64,000 nt of DNA from assembly GCA_963721115.1 (NCBI GenBank), contig CAVRIA010000006.1, forward strand, positions 496,001-560,000. The letters run 5' to 3'. The position numbers and the translations under genes are program-made. Shown one piece after another: positions 57,310 through 64,000 of this stretch (the stretch's first letter is position 1; each line of letters opens with the position of its first letter). The stretch comes from CAVRIA01 sp963721115. Lineage in GTDB: Bacteria > Desulfobacterota > Binatia > HRBIN30 > CADEER01. Under the pieces are notes generated by a model. The model did no database searches. It was not told where the DNA came from and was given only the letters and a program-made list of their open reading frames with translations.

Positions 57310-58818
57310 TCAGGCGTCGCCGCGAATCAAGGCGCGCAGCGCCCCGCTCAGCCGCCGCGCCTTGCCATGATCGGGCAGGGTCTCCATGCGGCCGATGGCC
57401 TCGGTCACGTCCTCCCGCGTCGCCTCGTGATGGAGGTAACGATGGCGGATCGCCCAGTACACGGGCTCGGGGTCGTTCGGATATTCGCGCCGCAGGTCCT
57501 CGAGAAGCGCCAGCCCGGATCGCTCCCTGCCGTCCTGGAGGTAGGACACTGCCAGCAGCAGTTGAGCGTTCAGATCGCGGTCGTTTCGCGGGATGCGCTG
57601 CAGGGTGTCGATCGCCGTTGGGTAATCGCCGGCGCGGTACGCGCTTCGCGCTGCCCAGACGGTCACGTGCGCGCGCTTCGTTGCGTCCTCGAGAACGGCG
57701 GCGGCTCGCGCGAACTCGCGTTGCGCCGTGGGGAAGTCTCCCGCTTCGTAGGCGATCTGTCCGCGGTAGAAGGGCGCCAGCGGAGTCTTGCCGGCGAGCT
57801 CGCGGTCGACGAAGGATCGGGTCACGGCGAAGGGCCGTTCGATGGCCGCGGTGACGCGGCCGATCCCTTCGGCCATGGTGATGAGCAGGGCCGAGAGCAG
57901 GATCGGACTGACGCGCACGCGCGGCCACGAGCGCCACGAGGAGAGGAGGCCGTAGCGATAGATGCAGACGTAAACCGCGGCCGCCAGGAGCACGCCCGCG
58001 GCGACGTCGATCAGGTAGTGCTCTCCCAGGTAGACGATCGAGAAGAAGATCAGAAGGGTGTAGATGAGCATGCCAGCGGCGCGGTATCCGAAGTGGTGGA
58101 AGGCGATCAACGTGCAGAGGGTGGGCAGGGCGGCGTGCAGGGAGGGCATGGCCGCGATCGGATTCACGTCGAAGGCCCGCTGCAGCGTCGGGATCTCCGC
58201 GTTGTAGATGCGAGCGCTGATGTGCTGGATGGCCGGGATGACGCCGAACTGGTTGGCGGCCATCCAGGGCGGAACCGTGGGCACGAGGAGGTAAACCAGG
58301 AGGCCGGTGTAGATTACCGCCAGCACCGCGATCGCGTAGCGCCGGAAGTCCTCGCCCCGCAGCAGCCAGACGGCGAGGCCGAAGAGCAGGAAGAAGGCGA
58401 AATGCGAGCTGTGCACGACGGTCAGGAGGCGGTCCAACACGCCCGGCGACGGCAGGGCGTCGCGTACGTGTTGGAGCAGGTTGGGGCCGAGGTGTCCGCC
58501 GGTCAGCAGGCGTTCCCCTTCGATCGCGTAGCCCATGCGGACCGGAAGCTGGAAGCGGGTCACCAGGGCGAACACCAGACCGCGGCAGAAGTCGAAGAGC
58601 ACGACCAGGGCGAGATAGATCGCCCAGTCGTCGATGAACCGGTCGAGGCGCCTCGACAGGAGCGCGGCGAGCAGCAGCAACGGAATGATCGCCGTCTTCC
58701 AGATGAAGGCGTACAGGCCCAGTGCCGCCATGACGGCGACACCGAGGGCGAAGAGCACGATCACGCCGATCAGCGCGCCGCGGGCGCGGGTCTCTCTCGA
58801 TTCGGGCGACTCGAGCAT
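57310..58818 (-). CDS. PAP2/Aur1-like membrane phosphatase-transferase fused to TPR
   Basis: 502 residues. Membrane domain (about 1-330) with the PAP2 signatures AMPSLHAALPTL and VYLGEHYLIDVAAG, containing the two catalytic histidines; YLLVPTVPPWMA and GYAIEGERLL are as in Aur1/IPT1-type inositol phosphorylceramide synthases. Residues 340-500 are cytoplasmic or periplasmic TPRs (RGQIAYEAGDFPTAQREFARAA, SAYRAGDYPTAIDTLQRI). The family transfers or removes phosphorylated head groups of lipids; the TPR fusion is unusual. ATG at 58818 with GAGG upstream. It lies in a membrane glycan/lipid operon with genes on either side. Confidence 0.83.
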   Translation of the reverse strand: MLESPESRETRARGALIGVIVLFALGVAVMAALGLYAFIWKTAIIPLLLLAALLSRRLDRFIDDWAIYLALVVLFDFCRGLVFALVTRFQLPVRMGYAIEGERLLTGGHLGPNLLQHVRDALPSPGVLDRLLTVVHSSHFAFFLLFGLAVWLLRGEDFRRYAIAVLAVIYTGLLVYLLVPTVPPWMAANQFGVIPAIQHISARIYNAEIPTLQRAFDVNPIAAMPSLHAALPTLCTLIAFHHFGYRAAGMLIYTLLIFFSIVYLGEHYLIDVAAGVLLAAAVYVCIYRYGLLSSWRSWPRVRVSPILLSALLITMAEGIGRVTAAIERPFAVTRSFVDRELAGKTPLAPFYRGQIAYEAGDFPTAQREFARAAAVLEDATKRAHVTVWAARSAYRAGDYPTAIDTLQRIPRNDRDLNAQLLLAVSYLQDGRERSGLALLEDLRREYPNDPEPVYWAIRHRYLHHEATREDVTEAIGRMETLPDHGKARRLSGALRALIRGDA

Positions 58819-58829
58819 CGGAGGTAACC

Positions 58830-60305
58830 TCACGACGTGGCGGAGACCACGCGGTACAAGCGCCAGCGGCCCGCCGCCGTAACCGGCTGCAGACCTTCCT
58901 GTGCGGCGGCCGCGGCATGCGTGTCGGGTCTGCCGTTGATGATGGCGTAGTCGAAGTAGTGGAAATCGGCCGGCTTCACGCGCTCGGCGAACCACTCCAG
59001 GCCGATCGTCCACGGCTTGACCATGCGGTGGCGGTAGACGACCAGAGCCGGGGCGAAGCCGGCGAACGAGAAGTTCGCCGAGCCCCCGTGCAGGACCTGG
59101 GCGTAGTCGAACATCTGCAGGAACGGCCGGCCCTTCACGATCGCACTTTCCTTGACGAAGTCGAGGCCGACGACGCGCGGCTCATCGGGTAGGGCCGCCA
59201 GCACCTCTGCCAGGCCGGACAGCTCGTCGCGCTCGAAGCGCTTCCACGCCGCCGCCGTGGTGAGACAGAAGACGGCGAGAACGGCCAGCGCGATGGCGCG
59301 TTGCCCGGGCAGAAGAAAGCGGGGGGCGGGGACGGCGAGGACCAGGCAGATCACCCCCACCGGCATCCACCGGGCGGCGAACTGGATGGTGTTCATGTAC
59401 TCGTCCGGCAGCGTCAGGGCCATGCTGGCGAAGATGAGCCCGGCAGCCAGCAGCTCGGTGTCGATCCTCGCTCGCAAGGCGTCTCTGTTCTGCCACAGAC
59501 CGGCGCCCAGCCAAGCCAACAGGAGGCCGAGGACCAGGTACTCGCCCGACCCGCGCAGGCCGCCGAGGGTGGCGTCGACCATCCAGGCGGGGGTCAGGCG
59601 CTCGAGCGGCGAGTCGAACCAGACGGTCGGCGAGACGAAGCCCTGCGCCTGGAGACGCGGATACCAGATCGCGGCCGCGACGGCGACGGGGAGGATGCTG
59701 GCCGCGCGCCCGACCAGGGTGCTGCGAGGGATGTGCCTCCACAGGCCGGAGAAGACCAGCCATCCGACGCCGATGGCGAACCAGAGGGCGTGGCTGAAAT
59801 ACAGTAGCGCCGCGCCGGCGCAGTAGAGCAGGGCATCGGTCCAGCGGAAGGGCCGCTCCGGCGGCCGTCCGGTGAGCAGAAACCAAGCGACGAACGCCAG
59901 CCAGCCGACCGCGAAGCTCAAAAATCCCCAGTAGACGAGGTGATTGAAGAACAGCAGCGACACCAGCACCGCCGCGGCAGCCGGCCGTTTGCGCCTGGCA
60001 GCCAACGCGTGCACGGCTAGCGTCCACAGGACGGCCAGGACGACCATCGTCAGGCGGCCGGCGCCGGCCGCCCCGACGAGAGCCCAGGACGTGCCGATCA
60101 GGCCGTAGGACAGCCCGTAGGGCGTGAACCACTGGATGCGGTAGGGGCCATTCGGGTTTCCCAGCGTTTCGAGAAACAGACGGATCTGCGCCACGTGCTG
60201 CGGAAGGTCGGTGATGGGAGGAAAGCGCACGACCAGAAACGGACCGGCGACGAGAAGGCAGCAGGCGGCGGCGAGGAGCGCTCGCCCATGACTAGTGCTC
60301 TCCAT
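58830..60305 (-). CDS. Polytopic membrane protein, glycosyltransferase-like
   Basis: 491 residues with about eleven membrane helices. First loop RFPPITDLPQHVAQIRLFLETLGNPNGPY resembles the DxxQH loop of DUF6311/GT-C-like proteins; LLFFNHLVYWGFLSFAVG and TVWFDSPLERLTP follow. The C-terminal 130 residues are a soluble domain. I could not place it in a named family; sugar-lipid handling is inferred only from the company it keeps (a GT39-like enzyme and a PAP2-family transferase in the same operon). ATG at 60305. The gap 60306-60509 on its 5' side shows no clear feature and must hold divergent promoters. Confidence 0.72.
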   Translation of the reverse strand: MESTSHGRALLAAACCLLVAGPFLVVRFPPITDLPQHVAQIRLFLETLGNPNGPYRIQWFTPYGLSYGLIGTSWALVGAAGAGRLTMVVLAVLWTLAVHALAARRKRPAAAAVLVSLLFFNHLVYWGFLSFAVGWLAFVAWFLLTGRPPERPFRWTDALLYCAGAALLYFSHALWFAIGVGWLVFSGLWRHIPRSTLVGRAASILPVAVAAAIWYPRLQAQGFVSPTVWFDSPLERLTPAWMVDATLGGLRGSGEYLVLGLLLAWLGAGLWQNRDALRARIDTELLAAGLIFASMALTLPDEYMNTIQFAARWMPVGVICLVLAVPAPRFLLPGQRAIALAVLAVFCLTTAAAWKRFERDELSGLAEVLAALPDEPRVVGLDFVKESAIVKGRPFLQMFDYAQVLHGGSANFSFAGFAPALVVYRHRMVKPWTIGLEWFAERVKPADFHYFDYAIINGRPDTHAAAAAQEGLQPVTAAGRWRLYRVVSATS

Positions 60306-60509
60306 CGGAACCTCGGGACTTTCCGCAAGCTTCGTGCCGTCCGTCTAGCGACGCTCGCCTCGGGCGTCGCGTGCTCTGTCGTACGATTTCGCATCGGCGC
60401 ATGACGGGACCGTACCGATCGCTCGACGTTATATCCGCGCCGGCGGGTGCGCGACAGATGCCGCCGTTCGCTCGTCGGGCGTCCCGAGAACGGGGCCGGG
60501 TAGTTTCCC

Positions 60510-62117
60510 GTGGATGACCCCATCGGTTTGTCGTACAGGGGGGGCGTGCGCAACCGGTGGAACTCCCTCGCCCCCCGGCATCGAGACCCGTTGGCCGGCG
60601 ACCAGCCGCTTGGCCGGCCGCTGATCGGGACTGCGGTCCGAGCTCACGAATGGAGCGCTTCGCTGCGGCTCGCCGCCCTGGCGGTCGTTCTCGCCGCCAC
60701 CTTGCTCACATACTGGCCCACCGTGCACAACGGCTTTCTCTCCCTGGCTTTCGACGACGCGATCATCCTCGACAGCGCCGACATCCGCGGGCTCGGTTGG
60801 TCGAACCTGCGCGCCATGGCGACCGAGTTCAATCACGCCCACTACGTACCGCTCACGATGCTCTCGCTGGCCGTCGACTACCATTTCTGGGGCTACGACC
60901 CGACCGGGTACCACCTGACCAATATCTGTCTCCAGGCCTTTTCGGCGGGCCTGGCTCTCGTCTTCCTGTGGAACGTCCTGCCGTCGCTCTACGCGGCGCT
61001 GCTGGCCGCGGCGATCTTCGCCGTCCACCCCTTGCAGATGGAGGCCGTTTCCCTCGCCATCCAGCGCAAGACGCTGCTCTCGGGCGTGTTCTTCTTCCTG
61101 ACCTTGATCCTCTACCAGCGCTGGCGCAGCGGTAGGCGGGTCGAATGGTACGTCGCCTCCGTCCTCGCCTTCGCGGCCGCCGCCCTCGCCAAGCCGAACG
61201 TGATGGTTCTGCCGGCCCTGCTGTGGCTCTACGAGTACGTCTTCCTCGACGGGCGGCTGCGCTACCTCGACAAGCTCCCCTTCTTCGCCATCGCCGTGGC
61301 CGTCGGCGCCGCGGCGATGGCGGCGCACGCAGCCGTCGGCGCCATCCATCCCCCGCATGGCGGCAACGTCGTGTCGCACGTCCTCATGATGGCCCGGGTG
61401 GGGATGGAGTACGTTGCCGCAGCGCTTTTCCCGGCCAACCTTTCGCCCATCTACTACTATCCGCGCGCCATGGCCTACGCGCCGCTCAACTTCGCCGCCG
61501 TCGGGGCGATCCTGCTGATGGTCGGATACGTGTTCGTCCTTCGGCGCCGCTTCCCGTGGACCTTCTTCTGCCTCGGCTGGTTCGTTCTGTCCCTGCTGCC
61601 GGAGTCGAACGTCGTGCCGCTGGCGCAGCTGCGGGCGGATCGATTCCTCTATCTGCCCATGATCGGAGTCGCGGTCTGGGTGGCGATCGCCATCGAGCGT
61701 CTGGCCTCGATCGCGGTGCGCGGACGGCGTCTGCGCCTGCCGGCCCACCTGACGGGAGTCGTCATCGCCGCGACCCTGGCCCTGGTCACCCGTTCCTCGG
61801 CCGGAATCTGGCGGAGCGACGTCTCGGCGTGGAGCCGCGTCGTGGCGCGGCATCCGTGGTCGGCGCTCGCCCAGACCATGCTCGGGCGGGCCTACTCGGC
61901 GCGGGACGAAGCGGCGCCGGCGGAGGCCGCGTTTCGCCAATCGCTGCGGATCGATCCCGACCTGGCCGATGCGCACTTGCAGCTCGCCGAGCTCTATCAT
62001 CGACACGGTCTGAACGATCGCGCCGCCGCCGAATTGCACCGCTTTCTCGAGCTCGCGCCGGGTGATCCGCGCGGCCGCGCCCTGGCGCAGGAAATGAGGA
62101 ACACGAGGGGCTCGTGA
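60510..62117 (+). CDS. Second TMTC-like membrane protein with TPR tail
   Basis: 535 residues from a GTG at 60510; the true start may be further in (for example the GTG at 60546), since the first 40 residues are not membrane-like. Helices begin LRLAALAVVLAATLLTYWPTV. The GT-C acidic pair lies in LAFDDAIILDSADI; HAHYVPLTMLSLAVDYHFWGYDPTGYHLTN (key: YVPLTMLSLAVDY) and FAVHPLQMEAVSLAIQRKTLL are TMTC blocks. The C-terminus is TPR (AQTMLGRAYSARDEAAPAEAAFRQSL, ADAHLQLAELYHRHGLNDRAAAEL). Related to, but clearly diverged from, the gene at 53302. The prepilin peptidase follows; a GTG at 62114 would overlap its stop. Confidence 0.8.
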   Translation: MDDPIGLSYRGGVRNRWNSLAPRHRDPLAGDQPLGRPLIGTAVRAHEWSASLRLAALAVVLAATLLTYWPTVHNGFLSLAFDDAIILDSADIRGLGWSNLRAMATEFNHAHYVPLTMLSLAVDYHFWGYDPTGYHLTNICLQAFSAGLALVFLWNVLPSLYAALLAAAIFAVHPLQMEAVSLAIQRKTLLSGVFFFLTLILYQRWRSGRRVEWYVASVLAFAAAALAKPNVMVLPALLWLYEYVFLDGRLRYLDKLPFFAIAVAVGAAAMAAHAAVGAIHPPHGGNVVSHVLMMARVGMEYVAAALFPANLSPIYYYPRAMAYAPLNFAAVGAILLMVGYVFVLRRRFPWTFFCLGWFVLSLLPESNVVPLAQLRADRFLYLPMIGVAVWVAIAIERLASIAVRGRRLRLPAHLTGVVIAATLALVTRSSAGIWRSDVSAWSRVVARHPWSALAQTMLGRAYSARDEAAPAEAAFRQSLRIDPDLADAHLQLAELYHRHGLNDRAAAELHRFLELAPGDPRGRALAQEMRNTRGS

Positions 62118-62239
62118 GCTCGGGATTCGTTTCCTTGCGTATCCCCTCGAGTGTCGATACCTATGCCGAGCGCGTCGCGCCGACCCGGCGGCGCGGAGCG
62201 GTGGGGCGTTTCTCCGTGGTGCCGGCAGAGGTGGGGTTG

Positions 62240-63004
62240 ATGCTGTATCTGACGGTCTTCGTCTTCGGTCTGATGGTGGGCAGCTTTCTGAACGTTTGCA
62301 TCTATCGCCTGCCCGCCGGAGAGTCGATCGTCCTTCCCGCCTCGCACTGCCCGATCTGCCGGCAACCGATCCGGCCGTACGACAACATTCCTCTTCTCAG
62401 CTACCTGCTGCTGCGCGGCCGATGTCGCTCGTGTGCGACGTCCATCTCGATCCGCTACCCGCTGGTCGAGCTCCTGACCGGATCGATGGCGGTCGCCTGC
62501 CTGGCGGCGTTGGGATGGTCGCCGCACTTCCTGATGACCTTCGCCTTCCTGTGCGCCCTGATCGCCATCACGTTCATCGATCTCGACCACCAGATCATCC
62601 CGGACGCCATCAGCCTCCCCGGCATCGCGATCGGCTTCCTCTCGGCCATCGTGATCGGCGAGCCGACATGGCGCGCCTCGCTGATCGGTATCGCGCTCGG
62701 CGGCGGCATCCTGTGGGCGGTCGCCGAGGGCTATCACTGGCTGACCGGACGGGAAGGGATGGGAGGCGGGGACGTGAAGCTGCTCGCCATGATCGGCGCC
62801 TTCCTCGGCTGGCGCGCCGTGCCGGTCACCCTGATGGTCGGCTCGCTCGCCGGCACCGCCGTGGGCGTCTTCCTCATGTTGCGAAGGGGACGCGATAGCC
62901 GTACCCCCATTCCGTTCGGCCCCTTCCTCGCCCTCGGCGCCGTGTGCGCACTCTTCTTCGGCGACGCGCTGATCGCCTGGTATCTCGGTCTGACCCGCCT
63001 CTGA
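62240..63004 (+). CDS. pilD: Prepilin peptidase PilD (type IV leader peptidase/methylase)
   Basis: 254 residues from the ATG at 62240, preferred for its GAGG and because the protein then begins directly with the first membrane helix (LYLTVFVFGLMVGSFLNVCIYRLP). The earlier GTG at 62114 adds 42 unlikely residues. Zinc-binding cysteines C37/C40 and C62/C65 (CPIC, CRSC) belong to the methylase part. The aspartic-protease pair is D114 in TFIDLDHQIIPD and D178 in GMGGGDVKL. Cleaves and N-methylates PilA and the minor prepilins downstream. Not followed directly by them; a palindrome at 63013-63038 intervenes. Confidence 0.94.
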   Translation: MLYLTVFVFGLMVGSFLNVCIYRLPAGESIVLPASHCPICRQPIRPYDNIPLLSYLLLRGRCRSCATSISIRYPLVELLTGSMAVACLAALGWSPHFLMTFAFLCALIAITFIDLDHQIIPDAISLPGIAIGFLSAIVIGEPTWRASLIGIALGGGILWAVAEGYHWLTGREGMGGGDVKLLAMIGAFLGWRAVPVTLMVGSLAGTAVGVFLMLRRGRDSRTPIPFGPFLALGAVCALFFGDALIAWYLGLTRL

Positions 63005-63012
63005 GGCCCCGT

Positions 63013-63038
63013 GCGAGACGGCGCCGGCGCCGTCTCGC
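63013..63038 (+). terminator. Perfect 26-base palindrome after pilD
   Basis: GCGAGACGGCGCC followed directly by GGCGCCGTCTCGC: full reverse-complement symmetry, folding as an 11-bp stem with a 4-base loop, eight bases beyond the pilD stop. No T-run follows, so it may be a poor terminator, an mRNA-end stabiliser or a protein-binding site. Confidence 0.5.
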
Positions 63039-63069
63039 CGTCCCGTGCTAATTGGTCTTGCGGTCAATG

Positions 63070-63088
63070 AGATACTTGTGTAGTATCT
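63070..63088. repeat. Inverted repeat in the fimT 5' region
   Basis: AGATACT-TGTGT-AGTATCT is a perfect 7-bp inverted repeat ending nine bases before the fimT ATG. It includes TAGTAT (63081-63086), the same -10-like hexamer seen upstream of pilC, and could be an operator or a hairpin controlling the whole minor-pilin operon. Confidence 0.5.
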
Positions 63089-63097
63089 ACGAGGTAC

Positions 63098-63541
63098 ATG
63101 AACGGGCGTGGTGGCTTTACCCTCTTCGAAGTCCTGATCGTGATTGGCCTGCTGGCCATCCTCGGCGGCGTGGCTCTGCTCGGGTACCGTCCAATGCTGT
63201 CCCGGCTGCGGCTGAACGAAGCGGCGCGCCAGGTGGTGATGGATCTCAAGATGGTGCGCGTCTCGGCGATCGCCGAGTCGGCCGATCATCGCGTCCACTT
63301 CGCCGTTCCCGGAGCGACGTACCAGCGCGAGCGCAAGCTGGGGTCGTCCTACGAGGCGGTCGGGCCGCCGACGTCCCTGCCCTTCGGCGTACGAGTGATC
63401 GACTGTACGGCGGTCGGCTCGAGCATCACCTTCCGTCCGCGCGGGCACGCGAGCACGTTCGGCAGCGTCACCTTGCTCGACCCGGAAGGAGAGGAGCGCC
63501 GGATCGTGGTCGACATCGCCGGCCGTATGCGGGTGGACTGA
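63098..63541 (+). CDS. Minor prepilin, FimT/GspH type
   Basis: 147 residues. Prepilin leader MNGRGG then FTLFEVLIVIGLLAILGGVALLGY; cleavage after Gly6. The C-terminal region (VSAIAESADHRVHFAVPG, GSSITFRPRGHASTFGSVTLLD, EGEERRIVVDIAGRMRV) is the GspH/FimT beta-rich domain; SITFRPRG and IVVDIAGRMRV are hallmark blocks. Part of the priming tip complex that initiates pilus assembly. GAGG sits only three bases before the ATG, an unusually tight spacing. Its TGA overlaps the next ATG by one base. Confidence 0.9.
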   Translation: MNGRGGFTLFEVLIVIGLLAILGGVALLGYRPMLSRLRLNEAARQVVMDLKMVRVSAIAESADHRVHFAVPGATYQRERKLGSSYEAVGPPTSLPFGVRVIDCTAVGSSITFRPRGHASTFGSVTLLDPEGEERRIVVDIAGRMRVD

Positions 63542-63894
63542 TGCGCGCCGCTGGCTCTTCTGGTGGCTTCTCCCTGGTCGAGGTGCTCATCGCGATGGGA
63601 ATCTTCTCGCTGCTGGCAGCGGCGCTCGCTCAGACCCTGATCACCACCGAGCAGGCGCGCCGGACGAGCGGCTACTGGCTGCGCGCGACCGAGCTGGCGG
63701 CGGAAGAGATGGAGCGGCTGCGGGCGGGCGACCGCGCCGTCGATGTGACGCCGACCGGTCCGTTCGTGCGCACGTGGCATGCGGCGGCGATCCCGGCATA
63801 CGCGGGGCTGGAACGCCTGGAGGTGACGGTGGCCTGGGAAGATCGCGGACCGCGGCATTTCACGCTGACGTCGATCGGGCCGAGGGAGCCGTGA
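63541..63894 (+). CDS. pilV: PilV-type minor prepilin
   Basis: 117 residues. Leader MRAAGSSGG then FSLVEVLIAMGIFSLLAAALAQTLI, cleavage after Gly9. The rest (TEQARRTSGYWLRATELAAEEMERLRAGD, VTVAWEDRGPRHFTLTSI) is the compact PilV/GspI-like domain. Works in the minor-pilin complex with FimT/FimU and PilW. Overlaps FimT by one base and PilW by four (GTGA), so these three are translationally coupled. Confidence 0.88.
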   Translation: MRAAGSSGGFSLVEVLIAMGIFSLLAAALAQTLITTEQARRTSGYWLRATELAAEEMERLRAGDRAVDVTPTGPFVRTWHAAAIPAYAGLERLEVTVAWEDRGPRHFTLTSIGPREP

Positions 63895-64000
63895 ACGCGG
63901 AGCGCGGAGCTTCGTTGGTCGAGCTGATGGTGGGCATCGCCTTTCTGGGCTGGTTCGCCGTCGCGATGGGCCAGTTCTCGCGTGCCATCCTGCGCGGCAC
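63891..64000 (+). CDS. pilW: PilW-type minor prepilin, cut by the window end
   Basis: Only the first 36 codons are present. GTG start overlapping the pilV stop. Leader NAERG then ASLVELMVGIAFLGWFAVAMGQFS, a class III prepilin signal with Ala at the +1 position instead of Phe; SLVELMVG is typical of PilW. Assignment rests on the leader and the operon order fimT-pilV-pilW. Confidence 0.8.
   Translation, partial: MNAERGASLVELMVGIAFLGWFAVAMGQFSRAILRG

Overview
The window is a dense, G+C-rich (roughly two thirds by eye; not computed) bacterial chromosome segment from a Gram-negative. Lipoprotein signals, an ExbB/ExbD motor, a complete type IV pilus core and sigma-54-type promoters point this way. 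Acyl-CoA/SCPx-thiolase enzymes, a eukaryote-type single-chain GlyRS, LarB, TMTC-like membrane proteins and a PilS/NtrC-type regulator together suggest an uncultured Deltaproteobacteria/Desulfobacterota/Binatota-like lineage. That placement is an inference from gene content. No rRNA, tRNA, CRISPR array, insertion sequence or prophage was recognised.

Layout. 1-6.1 kb: the 3' end of miaB, a GNAT acetyltransferase, a NYN-domain protein with a lysine-rich tail, and an HPt protein translationally coupled to a three-PAS hybrid histidine kinase. 6.3-18.1 kb: a CoA/lipid block (acyl-CoA dehydrogenase, PECR-like SDR, alpha/beta hydrolase, JAMM peptidase, PanE-like reductase, acyl-CoA ligase, a divergent HMG-CoA-synthase-like/OB-fold protein with an SCPx-type thiolase), then a nucleotidyltransferase, a galactokinase and an ACAD10/11-type phosphotransferase. 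18.1-21.7 kb: a stand-alone SagB-type oxidoreductase, a CDF metal transporter and two small hypothetical proteins. 22.0-26.6 kb: ExbB, ExbD, a TonB-like protein fused to a von Willebrand A domain, and a large exported TPR protein. 26.7-34.1 kb: an isocitrate-lyase-family enzyme, a hydrolase, a GDT1 transporter, a UbiB kinase, larB-thiL and an LpoA-like lipoprotein. 34.1-43.1 kb: dnaJ, dnaK and grpE (minus), then recO, glyS and ppdK (plus). 43.2-51.3 kb: aroE, then pilB, pilT, pilC, a PilS-like/NtrC-like fusion regulator and pilA. 51.5-62.1 kb: a TPR lipoprotein, an ABC exporter pair enclosing a TMTC-like protein, and a block of membrane glycosyltransferase-like, PAP2 and TMTC-like proteins. 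62.2-64 kb: prepilin peptidase and the minor prepilins fimT/gspH-like, pilV and pilW (cut by the window edge).

How they work together. PilB and PilT extend and retract a pilus built on PilC from PilA and minor pilins matured by PilD. Sigma-54-type promoters precede pilC and pilA, and the only sigma-54 activator seen lies between them, so a local regulatory circuit is likely. That activator is unusual: six membrane spans and a PAS are joined directly to the AAA+ domain, with no kinase or receiver. It is also interrupted by two +1 frameshifts. pilT appears to carry a third at its 5' end, and all three are at or near C/G runs, which suggests either base-calling error or decay.

The best candidate for an undescribed system is 21997-26632. 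There an ExbB/ExbD motor is followed by a protein whose membrane anchor carries the TonB S-x3-H signature but whose periplasmic part is a vWA domain, and then by an exported TPR scaffold. I infer a proton-motive-force-driven envelope machine in which a vWA adhesion or assembly domain replaces the usual TonB C-terminal domain.
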